A stretch of DNA of 64,000 nucleotides, taken from positions 1,550,001 to 1,614,000 of the forward strand of contig OY970234.1 in assembly GCA_963714125.1 (NCBI GenBank), in the 5' to 3' direction. How positions within the stretch are numbered: the first letter of the stretch is position 1; every line of letters starts with the position of its first letter. The position numbers and the translations under genes were made by a program. This DNA is from CAWCAW01 sp963714125 (GTDB lineage: Bacteria > Actinomycetota > Acidimicrobiia > Acidimicrobiales > UBA8190). A model generated the notes under the pieces. It saw nothing but the letters and a program-made list of their open reading frames with translations. It did not search any database and had not been told where the DNA came from. This document shows positions 1-8,782 of the stretch, piece by piece.

Positions 1-510
1 GATGAGCAGACCACGGCTCAGGGAATGATCGAAGAGAGCGACAACGACGACGCCACCGACCTCTGGAATATCGATGGCGGTGCTCCGGGAGTGGCCAGCT
101 TCAACGCTCGGGTCGGTCTCACCCAAACCACACCCAACGTGGCATGGGGTTTGACGACGACCACCGCCACGGACCAACTCACCCTGTTGAAAGACGTCGT
201 GTTCCCGAACTCATTGTTGACCAACGCGTCGCGCAATTACGAACTCAGTCTCATGACCAATGTCGACCCGAGCGAGGCGTGGGGGATTTCCGGTGGGGTA
301 CCCTCCGGTGTCACCATCGCCATCAAAAACGGGTGGCTTCCGCTCGACGCAGGTGGCTGGGAGATCAACAGCATCGGGTACATCGATGGCGCCGGACGCG
401 ACTATCTCATCGCCGTGCTGTCCAACGGCAACGCCACCGAGGCACAAGGGATCTCCACCATCCAAGGTCTCGCTTCGCTGGTCTGGCAGGAGCTGGGCCC
501 CGCTGCGTAG
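1..510 (+). CDS. Serine hydrolase (class A beta-lactamase-like), C-terminal part
   Basis: The reading frame is open from the first base of the window, so the start and the catalytic Ser-x-x-Lys lie upstream and cannot be checked. The visible 169 residues match the C-terminal half of actinobacterial class A beta-lactamase-like serine hydrolases: a conserved WGL-TTTA segment, an AIKNGWLPL stretch where the KTG-type motif would fall, then W-EINSIGYIDG and RDYLIAVLSNGN. Whether it cleaves beta-lactams or a cell-wall peptide cannot be told from this part. The gene ends 37 nt before the convergent methyltransferase. Confidence 0.8.
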   Translation, partial: DEQTTAQGMIEESDNDDATDLWNIDGGAPGVASFNARVGLTQTTPNVAWGLTTTTATDQLTLLKDVVFPNSLLTNASRNYELSLMTNVDPSEAWGISGGVPSGVTIAIKNGWLPLDAGGWEINSIGYIDGAGRDYLIAVLSNGNATEAQGISTIQGLASLVWQELGPAA

Positions 511-547
511 GGCGTGGGCCCGCAGGCCCGGTGACCGCCACGGGGCG

Positions 548-1393
548 TCAGCGCACTTGGGCCGTCAAAAGGCGCGACACGCTCCAGGGGATCAGGCCGT
601 CGACGCGGGCGGCGAAATAGCGACTGATGATCTCATCGCGAGTGGGATGGTCGACGACGTGGAGACCGCAGTGGGCGACAAGTGTTTCGGTCTCGGCCGG
701 TGACCACCCCATGTGGACCGGCTCGCCCACGGTTGTGGCGATGGCGCTGAAGGCGTCCGCGAATTGGCGTCCCTGATCGTCCATCGACGACCGGGGTACC
801 CCGTATTCGAAGGCAACCTCGGAGCCGGAGCGACACCCGGCGATGGTTCGTAGCGTTGCCTCCACGGCGTCGATGGTCAGGTAGGGCACGACCCCGAGCC
901 ACGAGAACAGGGTCGGCGCCGTCCAGTCGAAGCCGGCTGCGTCCAAACCCTCGTTCAACGACTGCACCTCAAAATCGACGGGTGCATAGACATGGCCTGC
1001 GATGACGGGGAGGGCCAGCTCCTCGGCTCGGGCCCGTTTCCACTGCTGCGACGCCGGATGATCGACTTCGAAGACCCGCCGGGGGCCGATGAGATCGGGG
1101 CGTCTCCACGCAAAGGTGTCGAGCCCGGCGCCCAGAATGACGTACTGGTCGAACGAACCCCCCGTAATGCGGTCCTCGGCGTATCTCGATCGGACCGCCA
1201 CGCTCGCTCGGGCTTGACGGTCGATGTCGCCGGGGAGCCGAGATCTACTGGCGGCGGCCATGTCCAGCCATTTCGGCCCCACCATGATCAGCGCCAACGG
1301 GTCATCGAGTACCCAGGGCGCTTCGTCCTCGAAGCGGTGCCGGCCCCGCGCCACCGCCGCCATCATGGCGGTGCGACTGTACGACTCGTTCAT
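548..1393 (-). CDS. SAM-dependent methyltransferase, TIGR00027/LCM family
   Basis: The 281-residue product belongs to the leucine carboxyl methyltransferase-like family (TIGR00027), which is greatly expanded in mycobacteria and relatives. Visible marks are the N-terminal SRTAMMAAVARGRHR segment, the SAM-binding loop VILGAGLDTFAWRRP near residue 90, and the following acidic turn VFEVDHPASQQWKR. The methyl acceptor is unknown for most members. It lies 27 nt downstream of the mycothiol-type gene on the same strand and may be co-transcribed with it. The family call is firm; the substrate is not. Confidence 0.85.
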   Translation of the reverse strand: MNESYSRTAMMAAVARGRHRFEDEAPWVLDDPLALIMVGPKWLDMAAASRSRLPGDIDRQARASVAVRSRYAEDRITGGSFDQYVILGAGLDTFAWRRPDLIGPRRVFEVDHPASQQWKRARAEELALPVIAGHVYAPVDFEVQSLNEGLDAAGFDWTAPTLFSWLGVVPYLTIDAVEATLRTIAGCRSGSEVAFEYGVPRSSMDDQGRQFADAFSAIATTVGEPVHMGWSPAETETLVAHCGLHVVDHPTRDEIISRYFAARVDGLIPWSVSRLLTAQVR

Positions 1394-1420
1394 GACGGGA
1401 TCCTCGTCGGGATAGGGGGC

Positions 1421-2152
1421 TCAGTCGAACGTAAAAGCGCGGTACCAGGAGTCCAGAGCGGTTCGATCGCCCGACAAGGCAACCTCATCCAAGATCGGTC
1501 GCCGGTACAAGAGGAGCTCGAGATCGGATGCCGCTCCTCGCACGGTCAGATCTCCGCTGGTGCTTTGCCGGTCGACATGGAGTCCCTGCGGCGTCAGCGT
1601 GAGCAACCATTGTCGGTCCTGGTCGGTGGTGTGAAGGGAGAGGCTTTCGTTTCGCTCGTCACCACCGGGTTCGAATCGCACCCCCGCCATGACGAACATC
1701 TCTTCGATCCCGTCGGCGGCCAGGTCAGATGCAATGGGCTCGGCCCGTCCGTACGCCAGCTGCATGTCAAAGCGGTGGACGGCCAGCTCGTGGGCACAGC
1801 GTCGGGCCGCGAAGCGCGCCGAGTTGTCGTCAGGATCCCACGTCCACACCGTGGTGTGCGGAGCTGTGGCCCACAACTCATCGATGAGGTGACCAGCCAC
1901 ACTCTTGTACCAGTCGGCCACGGCCGAAGGACTGTCTGAAGGCATGTCGTCGAACGCCGGTTTGGGGCGGCCCGTGCCTTCACACAGGACGTGAGCCCAG
2001 AATCCCGTGAACTCGCCGACGTGCGCGGCGAGGTCGATCACTGTCCAGTCCGGGCACGAGGGAACCGTCGTATCGAGAGGCCCGTCGGCGAGTGCCTCAG
2101 CCATGGCCTGGGTCTCTCGTTCGACGGCCTCGACGTGTTGGGCGTACTCCAC
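1421..2152 (-). CDS. Maleylpyruvate isomerase family mycothiol-dependent enzyme
   Basis: The 243-residue protein has the DinB-like fold signature of the mycothiol-dependent maleylpyruvate isomerase N-terminal family (TIGR03083): VPSCPDWTVIDLAAHVGEF near the N-terminus with the conserved His, then a second His-containing segment RCAHELAVHRFDMQ near residue 140. These three His normally bind a divalent metal. A C-terminal SCP2-like domain follows (LTLTPQGLHV... DLTVRGAASDLELLLYRR). Such proteins imply mycothiol as the low-molecular-weight thiol, supporting an actinobacterial host. The actual substrate is unknown. Confidence 0.8.
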   Translation of the reverse strand: MEYAQHVEAVERETQAMAEALADGPLDTTVPSCPDWTVIDLAAHVGEFTGFWAHVLCEGTGRPKPAFDDMPSDSPSAVADWYKSVAGHLIDELWATAPHTTVWTWDPDDNSARFAARRCAHELAVHRFDMQLAYGRAEPIASDLAADGIEEMFVMAGVRFEPGGDERNESLSLHTTDQDRQWLLTLTPQGLHVDRQSTSGDLTVRGAASDLELLLYRRPILDEVALSGDRTALDSWYRAFTFD

Positions 2153-2206
2153 GTTCGCCGATCTTACGGTCGGCGCACCAGGCCGACGAAGCCGTCAGGA
2201 TGGGCG

Positions 2207-2962
2207 GTGGTGACGGAGTACGACGTGCTGGTCGAGGGCTACGACGAGACCCGCGGTGGTGAAGGGCGCGGCGACGAATATGCCGCTGAGCTCGATACCC
2301 GTTTGCCAGTGGGGGAGGAGCCCATCCTTGAGATCGGCGTGGGCACCGGCGTGGTGGCCCTGGGCCTGGCGCGGCGAGGCCGAAAGGTGATCGGCGTGGA
2401 TCTCTCGGCGCCGATGCTCGACCGGGCCCGGGATCGACTCGGATCCATCGTGATCCGTTCCGACGCCCTGGAGATGGCGATCTCCACCGCCAGTGTCGCT
2501 CATGCCGTGTCGGTGTGGGTCATCCATTGCGTGGCGGACCCTGGGGCACTGTTTCACGAGGCCGCCCGGGTGATCCGCCCCGGAGGCCTTTACCTGGTGT
2601 GTACGACCCAACGCTCGGCCCCGGACGATCCCATCGGCCGGATCATCGATGCCATGGGGGTCGAGGTCGATGTCCGACGGGGGGCGCGCCGTCCCCGTGC
2701 CGTCACCGGTGACCAGGTGCTTGGTTGGGCCGCCGCCGCCGGTTTTACCGGAAGCAGCGTCGAGATCGAACGCCGCTGGATGTCCTCACCCGTTCACGAG
2801 CTCGCCGCCATCACGGCTCGGACGTGGCCGGCGTTACGCGATCTCGACGAGGGCTCCATCGAAGAGGTGACCGGGCCCGCCATTGAGGCGCTGCAGTCTT
2901 TTCCCGACAAACGAGTTATGCGTCGCGCTGTGGCCGACTTGATCACGTTGCAGCGCGGCTGA
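2207..2962 (+). CDS. Class I SAM-dependent methyltransferase
   Basis: The product has the class I methyltransferase core: motif I EIGVGTGVVALGLARRG, the acidic motif II residue in VIGVDLSAPMLDRAR, and motif IV-like VSVWVIHCVADPGALFHEAARVIRPGGLYLVCTT. It is of the small Methyltransf_11 type; the substrate is unknown. The frame stays open well upstream into the divergent gene, so I placed the start at the GTG at 2207, just past that gene's start; the GTG at 2210 is equally possible. No strong ribosome binding site is visible. Confidence 0.75.
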   Translation: MVTEYDVLVEGYDETRGGEGRGDEYAAELDTRLPVGEEPILEIGVGTGVVALGLARRGRKVIGVDLSAPMLDRARDRLGSIVIRSDALEMAISTASVAHAVSVWVIHCVADPGALFHEAARVIRPGGLYLVCTTQRSAPDDPIGRIIDAMGVEVDVRRGARRPRAVTGDQVLGWAAAAGFTGSSVEIERRWMSSPVHELAAITARTWPALRDLDEGSIEEVTGPAIEALQSFPDKRVMRRAVADLITLQRG

Positions 2963-3011
2963 GGCGACATAGAGCCGGCCGTCGCCCAGGCAAGGTCGAC
3001 TGACCTGCCCG

Positions 3012-3794
3012 CTAACTCCCTTGTGACTCGCCGGTGTCAAAGCGAAAACCCACACCTCGCACGGTGATGAACCGGTAGGAAGCACCGCGGACTTCCAGTT
3101 TGAGTCTCAAGCGCCTGATGTGTGTGTCGAGTGTCCGAGAATCGCTGAGCTGACGGGGTCCCCACAGCTGGGTGATGATGTCATGCCTGGTGTGGACCTG
3201 TCCCGGTGGTGAGAGCAGCAACTTGAGGAGATCGAACTCCAGCCTGGTCAAGTGCACGGGACGCCCGGCCAGCGTGACCTTACGGCCCACGAAGTCGGTG
3301 AAGAGGTCGCCGGTGGCGAAGCGGATCTCTCCTGGCGCGATCGGGGCCGTGACGCTTCTCATAACGGAATAATTGGTGGCGCCGGCGACATTGCGAAGCG
3401 TGGCGCGCACCCGGGCCACCAACTCGTGCAAGCGCCCTGGATCACTGATGTATCCCGCTACACCCAACTTAAAGGCGGCGATGGCCCCGGTATGGGGTTC
3501 GAGGCGAAAACCGATGACGATGGGAACGTCAGCCAGCTCGTGCATTTGGCGGCACAGGTCGACCCACTGTCCGTCGTCGTGTCCGGTACGCAACAACACG
3601 AGTGCAGGGGGGTCGAGAATGAATCGCCGTAGCGCGTCGACAGCCCCGACGGCCACCTCGACGCGATAGCTCTCTGCCTCGAGCGCACCTCGTACTGCTG
3701 TCGCTACCGCGACGTCGTGATTCTCGTCTTCCACCACCAGTACGCGGACCTCGGTGCTGCTGAGACCAGGATTGGTGAAGGCGGTATTAGCCAT
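3012..3794 (-). CDS. Atypical OmpR/PhoB-type response regulator lacking the phospho-acceptor Asp
   Basis: The 260-residue protein has an N-terminal receiver-like domain (about 15-135) and a C-terminal winged-helix DNA-binding domain (about 160-255; LTRLEFDLLKLLLSPPGQVHTR, then DSRTLDTHIRRLRLKLE and the wing VRGVGFRF). The acidic pair EDE at 22-24 is kept. The phospho-acceptor Asp of the usual LLLD block is Arg (ALVLLRTG, R69), the conserved Thr/Ser after the fourth strand is absent, and the conserved Lys before the K-P turn is Asp (ISDPG). It is therefore probably not controlled by ordinary phosphorylation. No histidine kinase gene is nearby. Its promoter region carries a PHO-box-like pair, and it sits next to the Pst/sortase island, so it is a candidate regulator of that island (inference). 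Confidence 0.85.
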   Translation of the reverse strand: MANTAFTNPGLSSTEVRVLVVEDENHDVAVATAVRGALEAESYRVEVAVGAVDALRRFILDPPALVLLRTGHDDGQWVDLCRQMHELADVPIVIGFRLEPHTGAIAAFKLGVAGYISDPGRLHELVARVRATLRNVAGATNYSVMRSVTAPIAPGEIRFATGDLFTDFVGRKVTLAGRPVHLTRLEFDLLKLLLSPPGQVHTRHDIITQLWGPRQLSDSRTLDTHIRRLRLKLEVRGASYRFITVRGVGFRFDTGESQGS

Positions 3795-3888
3795 GGAGGC
3801 ATGCGCGCTTTGTAAAACAAACCCCTGGGCCTGCCACCCTCGTCATGGTCGGCAGTATTGTCGTCAGGTTGTGAAATGAGCCAGCTGA

Positions 3889-3910
3889 GGCAGGTGAACT
3901 TTACGCGAAT
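3889..3910 (-). promoter_or_regulatory. PHO-box-like pair of 11-nt direct repeats upstream of the orphan regulator
   Basis: Read on the minus strand there are two adjacent 11-nt units, ATTCGCGTAAA (3900-3910) and GTTCACCTGCC (3889-3899). The second closely matches the GTTCACC core of PhoP-bound PHO boxes known from Streptomyces, which are also 11-nt direct repeats. The pair lies about 95-115 nt before the regulator's start codon at 3794. Autoregulation or control by a true PhoP is an inference. Confidence 0.5.
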
Positions 3911-4023
3911 AACGCGTGTCAATTGTTTACCTTGGCCGAATCAGGTACGACCCGTGAATGCCGGCCACGGCGGCTCGACGATCGACTACCTCAGCGGTGG
4001 CGTTCGTACGTCGATGACTGGCT

Positions 4024-6924
4024 TCAGAAACCGCCACCGAAGCCGCCGCCACCGAACCCTCCGCCACCACCAAATCCTCCGAACCCGCCGCCACCGAAGC
4101 CGCCGAATCCTCCGAAGCCGCCGCCTCCAAGGCCGCCGTAGAGGCATTGCCCCGAACCCCAGCCCCAGCCCCAGTGAATGCCGGGGCAGGCGACATAGGT
4201 GAACTGGTCGGCTGCGACTGTGCCACTGGTGACCCCACCACTGGTGACCGTCACGTCCACGGTGCCGGTTCCGGGGGGAACAAGCACGCCGACGTGCGTT
4301 GTGGATGCGAACAGCACCACGGCCTTGGTCGTCCCGAACTGCACGGTGACGCCTACCTTCGAGCAGAGCCACCAGAAGCAGAGGCCGCCGTGACCGAAGC
4401 CACCGTTACCGCCCGTGCTTTGAGGGCTGTACAGGTCGGTGCCCGTGATGGTGACGAATTGGAAGGCCCGGCCCTTGGCGGGATTGATCCCTGTGACCGT
4501 TGGCCCACCACTGGATGCGGTAGTGACGTCCAACGAGAAGTCCTGCACCGCCGCCGTGCCCACGCCGTTGCTGGCGGTGATGGTGATGGGGTAGGAGCCC
4601 ACCGTGCCGTCCGCCGGCGTGCCGGTCAAGGTGCCCGTGCCATCACCGTTGTCGGTGAAGGTCACGCCACTTGGCAACGTGCCCGCCTCAACCAGCGACG
4701 GGGTCGGTGATCCGGTGGTGGTGACCGAGAAGCTCAAGGCCGATCCGACGGTGATCGATGTCGTCGCCGCGCTGGTGATGGTCGGTGCCGTGCCGGTGGT
4801 ACCCGAGCCGACGGTGACCGAACCAGCCACATACGAAATCGTGTAGTTGGTGTCGACCGCACCCGAACACGTCGAGGGGTAGTTCCCCGCCGTGGAGGTG
4901 CTCGTGGCCGTAGTGGTGCACGTCGGCGCCGTGGTCAATGACGCAGCGGTGTCACCGTTTGCAAAGCTCGAGTACGAGGCGGTGATGGTCGGCACCGTGC
5001 CACCTTGAGTCATCGATGCCGAGCTGGCCGTAATGGTCAGCGGCGCCGGACCGACGGTGAGCGAACCGGCCACATACGTAATGGTGTAGTTAGCGTCAGC
5101 CCCCCCGGAGCACGACGAGGGGTAGCTGCCCACCGGCGAGGACGCCGCTGCCGTCGTGGTGCACACCGGCGGCGTCGTCAACGACGAAGCCGAGTCACTA
5201 TTGACGAAGCCTGCGTACGTCGGCGTAATGGCCGCCGGGGCGGTTCCGTAGACGCTGGTGGGCGACGAAGCCGTCACCGATAGGTCGGCGGTAGTGACGT
5301 CCAACGAGAAGTCCTGCACCGCCGCCGTGCCCACGCCGTTGCTGGCGGTGATGGTGATGGGGTAGGAGCCCACCGTGCCGTCCGCCGGCGTGCCGGTCAA
5401 GGTGCCCGTGCCATCACCGTTGTCGGTGAAGGTCACGCCACTTGGCAACGTGCCCGCCTCAACCAGCGACGGGGTCGGTGATCCGGTGGTGGTGACCGAG
5501 AAGCTCAAGGCCGATCCGACGGTGATCGATGTCGTCGCCGCGCTGGTGATGGTCGGTGCCGTGCCGGTGGTACCCGAGCCGACGGTGACCGAACCAGCCA
5601 CATACGAAATCGTGTAGTTGGTGTCGACCGCACCCGAACACGTCGAGGGGTAGTTCCCCGCCGTGGAGGTGCTCGTGGCCGTAGTGGTGCACGTCGGCGC
5701 CGTGGTCAATGACGCAGCGGTGTCACCGTTTGCAAAGCTCGAGTACGAGGCGGTGATGGTCGGCACCGTGCCACCTTGAGTCATCGATGCCGAGCTGGCC
5801 GTAATGGTCAGCGGCGCCGGACCGACGGTGAGCGAACCGGCCACATACGTAATGGTGTAGTTAGCGTCAGCCCCCCCGGAGCACGACGAGGGGTAGCTGC
5901 CCACCGGCGAGGACGCCGCTGCCGTCGTGGTGCACACCGGCGGCGTCGTCAACGACGAAGCCGAGTCACTATTGACGAAGCCTGCGTACGTCGGCGTAAT
6001 GGCCGCCGGGGCGGTTCCGTAGACGCTGGTGGGCGACGAAGCCGTCACCGATAGGTCGGCGGTAGTGACGTCCAACGAGAAGTCCTGCACCGCCGCCGTG
6101 CCCACGCCGTTGCTGGCGGTGATGGTGATGGGGTAGGAGCCCACCGTGCCGTCCGCCGGCGTGCCGGTCAAAGTGCCAGAGGTGAAGGTCACGCCGCTGG
6201 GCAACGTTCCCGATTCCGTCACCGTGGGCGCGGGCGATCCGGTCGTGGTGACCGAGAAGCTCAGCGCCGATCCAACGCTGACCGATGTGGTCGCCGCACT
6301 GGTGATGGTGGGACCTGATCCCGTCGTACCCGATGACACGAAGAACGGGTTCGAGAAGACATGAGGTTCGGTAAAGCTGTTGTAGGCCTCGCCGACGTAC
6401 CACACGCATGGGTTCGTGGCGTTGCACGTGATCTCCGTCGAAGGGAACGTGGCATCGGGGAGTGCATAGGTGGTAACGAGATCCCCGGCGTTGTCGGCGG
6501 CGTAGTCGAAACTGCCGTCGGACTGCACGGAAAACGGGAAGTCTGGTGCCGTTGTCTGGGCGTCGCAGCTGTCGGCGTTGGGTGGGTCACCCGGCGTCCC
6601 GGCCGCAGTGACGTATTGGCATTCGATGGCCTCAACGGCGCCACCATTGGCATCCGTAGGTGAGAACAACGAGTTGGGTCCGATGGCGAGGTTTATCTGC
6701 TGGCCATCGGTATACGTGGTGTACGGAGTGGTGGCGGGAGGAACCGTGCAGTCGATGTAGACCGGGGGTGCGCTTCCTCCTGACGCCAACGTTCCGCAGG
6801 GTCCGGTGGCGGCACTCGCCACTCCCAGCAACAGTGTCAGCGTCCCGGCGAGGACGGCGACGACGCCACCAAGCGTCACCGCGACCCTGGTCATCCGCTT
6901 CGTTCTCGATTTTGCCTGTGGCAT
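4024..6924 (-). CDS. Large secreted multidomain repeat protein with glycine-rich tail
   Basis: The start is the ATG at 6924: a ribosome binding site AAGGGGTG lies 7 nt upstream and a signal peptide follows directly (basic residues, VAVTLGGVVAVLAGTLTLLLG, cleavage near ASAATG). The 966-residue product has, in order: the N-terminal domain shared with four neighbours (GPCGTLASGG to CVWYVGEAYNSF-EPHVFSNPF), Ig-like domains of the VGSALSFSVTTTGSP type, two copies of a paired MBG-like unit (SVTASSPTSVYGTAPAAITPTYAGF and ITASSASMTQGGTVPTITASY) alternating with Ig-like domains, an IPT/TIG-like domain (GPTVTGINPAKG) and a Gly/Phe-rich tail. There is no sorting signal or C-terminal membrane anchor. Probably a surface or matrix protein; the ligand is unknown. 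Confidence 0.85.
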   Translation of the reverse strand: MPQAKSRTKRMTRVAVTLGGVVAVLAGTLTLLLGVASAATGPCGTLASGGSAPPVYIDCTVPPATTPYTTYTDGQQINLAIGPNSLFSPTDANGGAVEAIECQYVTAAGTPGDPPNADSCDAQTTAPDFPFSVQSDGSFDYAADNAGDLVTTYALPDATFPSTEITCNATNPCVWYVGEAYNSFTEPHVFSNPFFVSSGTTGSGPTITSAATTSVSVGSALSFSVTTTGSPAPTVTESGTLPSGVTFTSGTLTGTPADGTVGSYPITITASNGVGTAAVQDFSLDVTTADLSVTASSPTSVYGTAPAAITPTYAGFVNSDSASSLTTPPVCTTTAAASSPVGSYPSSCSGGADANYTITYVAGSLTVGPAPLTITASSASMTQGGTVPTITASYSSFANGDTAASLTTAPTCTTTATSTSTAGNYPSTCSGAVDTNYTISYVAGSVTVGSGTTGTAPTITSAATTSITVGSALSFSVTTTGSPTPSLVEAGTLPSGVTFTDNGDGTGTLTGTPADGTVGSYPITITASNGVGTAAVQDFSLDVTTADLSVTASSPTSVYGTAPAAITPTYAGFVNSDSASSLTTPPVCTTTAAASSPVGSYPSSCSGGADANYTITYVAGSLTVGPAPLTITASSASMTQGGTVPTITASYSSFANGDTAASLTTAPTCTTTATSTSTAGNYPSTCSGAVDTNYTISYVAGSVTVGSGTTGTAPTITSAATTSITVGSALSFSVTTTGSPTPSLVEAGTLPSGVTFTDNGDGTGTLTGTPADGTVGSYPITITASNGVGTAAVQDFSLDVTTASSGGPTVTGINPAKGRAFQFVTITGTDLYSPQSTGGNGGFGHGGLCFWWLCSKVGVTVQFGTTKAVVLFASTTHVGVLVPPGTGTVDVTVTSGGVTSGTVAADQFTYVACPGIHWGWGWGSGQCLYGGLGGGGFGGFGGFGGGGFGGFGGGGGFGGGGFGGGF
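4517..6172. repeat. 771-bp tandem repeat inside the large secreted protein gene
   Basis: Positions 4517-5287 and 5288-6058 appear identical wherever compared (all frames give the same translations at a 771-nt offset), followed by a third partial copy from 6059 to about 6172, where the sequence diverges. Each full unit encodes 257 residues: one Ig-like and two MBG-like domains. The high identity at the DNA level suggests recent duplication or ongoing homogenisation. Copy number in such a repeat is prone to assembly error. Confidence 0.85.
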
Positions 6925-7014
6925 GCGAGATTCACCCCTTGTCGTCGGACCTCGAGCGCATTCTTGGATCATCGATGCCCACCGAACAAGGCGAGAATGC
7001 ACGTATTGCCAAGG

Positions 7015-7069
7015 TTTCATCGCGAGTTCACGTCACGTTCGCGTTGTTGTCACCTTTGTTTCGCGTCGC
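7015..7069 (+). promoter_or_regulatory. PHO-box-like array upstream of the large secreted protein gene
   Basis: On the plus strand five consecutive 11-nt units begin at 7015 (TTTCA), 7026 (GTTCA), 7037 (GTTCG), 7048 (TGTCA) and 7059 (TTTCG). The two central units, GTTCACGTCAC and GTTCGCGTTGT, are the best. The array lies about 90-145 nt upstream of the minus-strand start at 6924. The rest of the 445-nt divergent intergenic region (6925-7369) shows no gene, only this array and the one at 7211-7243. Confidence 0.5.
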
Positions 7070-7210
7070 CCACCGGCGCCACCTGTCTCGTTACATACGG
7101 TGATTGTCAGTTGTTGCATAGCGACACTTTTCGGCTGAGAGGCCCCGATCCCTTTCACCGTCAGAGGTCGTCACGGCAAGTTTTGTGACCAATCTGCTGA
7201 TACAGGGCCT

Positions 7211-7243
7211 GCGCTGTGAACGTGGCGCGAACTCGAAATGAAC
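7211..7243 (-). promoter_or_regulatory. PHO-box-like triple 11-nt repeat upstream of the 470-aa secreted protein gene
   Basis: On the minus strand three abutting 11-nt units begin with GTTCA (7243 downwards), GTTCG (7232) and GTTCA (7221). The block and the bases beside it resemble, in inverted orientation, the array at 7015-7069; both flanks contain ATGAA followed by CCTTGGC, so the two divergent promoters look like copies of one element. It lies about 127-159 nt before the start at 7370. The match to PHO boxes is by repeat length and GTTCA core only. Confidence 0.5.
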
Positions 7244-7369
7244 CCTTGGCGTCATGCCCAGTTTTGGCTTGTTGCCACCGATGGCGTCTGTCAAGGTGCG
7301 TCTTGTTCTGCTCGGTGGGGCTCGTCCTGCCGGGACATTGGTGAACGTCAGTCGAAAGGGTGGTGTTGC

Positions 7370-8782
7370 ATGTTTCGTGGTCGTGTGAGTCTGGCCAGGG
7401 TGGGATTAGCCGGAGCGGTGGTCGTTGCCCTGGTGGGTACGGCTCTAGTGGCGTCCTTCGGGATTGCCAGTGCGACTGGCGGTTGCGGCTCTACGCCAGG
7501 AGACGGCAACGTCTACATCAACTGTGTGGTGCCTTCGGCCAGTTCGCCCTACGCGACCTACACCGACGGGCAGCAGGTTGACTTGTCGATGGGTGCCGCT
7601 GACCCTGCCATCTTCTCGGACTCGGACGGCCATGGCGGTGCGATCGAGGCCATCGAATGCGAGTACAACAACGGCACCGGTGGATTGGGCGATCCCCCCA
7701 GCGACACCTACTGCGACGCCCAGACGGCTGCGTCGGACTGGCCCTTGACGGTCAACTCTGATGGCAGCTGGGACTACGCCGCCCAAGAGCAAGGAGACCT
7801 CGTACCCGTCTACGCAGTTCCCGGGTCGAACTTCCAAGGTGCGGCCATCACCTGCAACGCCTCCAACCCTTGCGTCTTCTACGTCGGTGAGGACTACACC
7901 AACTTCAGCGCTCCCCACGTCTTCTCGAACCCGTTCTTGGTGGGGGCCACGGCGCCCAACATGGCCAGCACCGGGAGTGCTTCGGTCACGGTTGGTTCGA
8001 ACCTGAGCTACCAGGCCTCGGCCACGGGCAACCCGACGCCCACCTACTCGGACACGGCCTTTGCGGGATGCACGCCTTCGACGCTTCCGTCGGGTGTGAC
8101 TCTCAACAGCTCCAGTGGTTTGCTGTCGGGCACGCCCGCCGATCACACGCCGGGTAGCTACACCGTGTGCATTGTCGCCACCAACGGAGCCGCCCCGAAC
8201 GCCGACCAAGACGTCAGCTTGACAGTCGACACCGCTTCCCTGACCGTCACGGCCAGCTCGGCCACCATGACCCAGGGCGGTCCGGTGCCGGCCATCACGG
8301 CGGGATACACGGGATTCGTCAACGGGGACACGGCCACGTCGCTTTCGACTGCGCCCGCATGTTCCACCACGGCCACGAGCGGCTCGGCGACAGGCACCTA
8401 CCCATCCTCGTGCTCGAGTGCGGTTGACTCGACCTACACCATCCACTATGTCAACGGCAGCGTCACGGTCAACCCGAGCTTCTACATCTCGACGACGCAG
8501 TCGGCCTTCACCAACGATCCCGCTACGGACGGGAGTCCGTACGACGTCGCTCTGACGACCACCGGTGCCGACGGTCCTGTCAAGTGGAAGCTCACCACCC
8601 CGGCCTCCTCGTTGCCCAAGGGTCTCAAGGTGCACCCCGGTGCCGTGTCGGGTACCCCGAAGTCCGGCAAACACGCTGACCCCGTCGGCCCCTACACCTT
8701 CACCGTGTCGGCCACCGTCAAGAAGAGCAAGACGCACCCGGCTCAGACGGCGACCGCCACCTTCACCATCACGGTTGGTTGA
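7370..8782 (+). CDS. Secreted protein with the shared island domain, Ig-like and MBG-like domains
   Basis: The start at the ATG at 7370 is supported by AAAGGG 9 nt upstream and an immediate signal peptide (MFRGRVSLARVGLAGAVVVA, cleavage near ASATG). The 470-residue protein contains the island's shared N-terminal domain (GCGSTPGDGNVYINC to CVFYVGEDYTNFSAPHVFSNPF), then an Ig-like domain (SVTVGSNLSYQASATGNPTP), one MBG-like unit (LTVTASSATMTQGGPVPAITAGY) and a last Ig-like module with many Lys and Thr. It has no C-terminal anchor, so it is probably released or held non-covalently. It precedes the PstS-like gene by 81 nt, probably in one transcript. It is a shorter relative of the divergent 966-residue protein. 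Confidence 0.85.
   Translation: MFRGRVSLARVGLAGAVVVALVGTALVASFGIASATGGCGSTPGDGNVYINCVVPSASSPYATYTDGQQVDLSMGAADPAIFSDSDGHGGAIEAIECEYNNGTGGLGDPPSDTYCDAQTAASDWPLTVNSDGSWDYAAQEQGDLVPVYAVPGSNFQGAAITCNASNPCVFYVGEDYTNFSAPHVFSNPFLVGATAPNMASTGSASVTVGSNLSYQASATGNPTPTYSDTAFAGCTPSTLPSGVTLNSSSGLLSGTPADHTPGSYTVCIVATNGAAPNADQDVSLTVDTASLTVTASSATMTQGGPVPAITAGYTGFVNGDTATSLSTAPACSTTATSGSATGTYPSSCSSAVDSTYTIHYVNGSVTVNPSFYISTTQSAFTNDPATDGSPYDVALTTTGADGPVKWKLTTPASSLPKGLKVHPGAVSGTPKSGKHADPVGPYTFTVSATVKKSKTHPAQTATATFTITVG

Noticed and set aside
1991..2206. N-terminal extension of the methyltransferase at 2207
   Set aside because: The open frame overlaps the divergent gene's start and encodes no methyltransferase-like sequence before about 2207.
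4517..6172. CRISPR-like or transposon repeat
   Set aside because: Units are 771 bp, in frame and inside one coding sequence, encoding protein domains; there are no short repeats with spacers or terminal inverted repeats.
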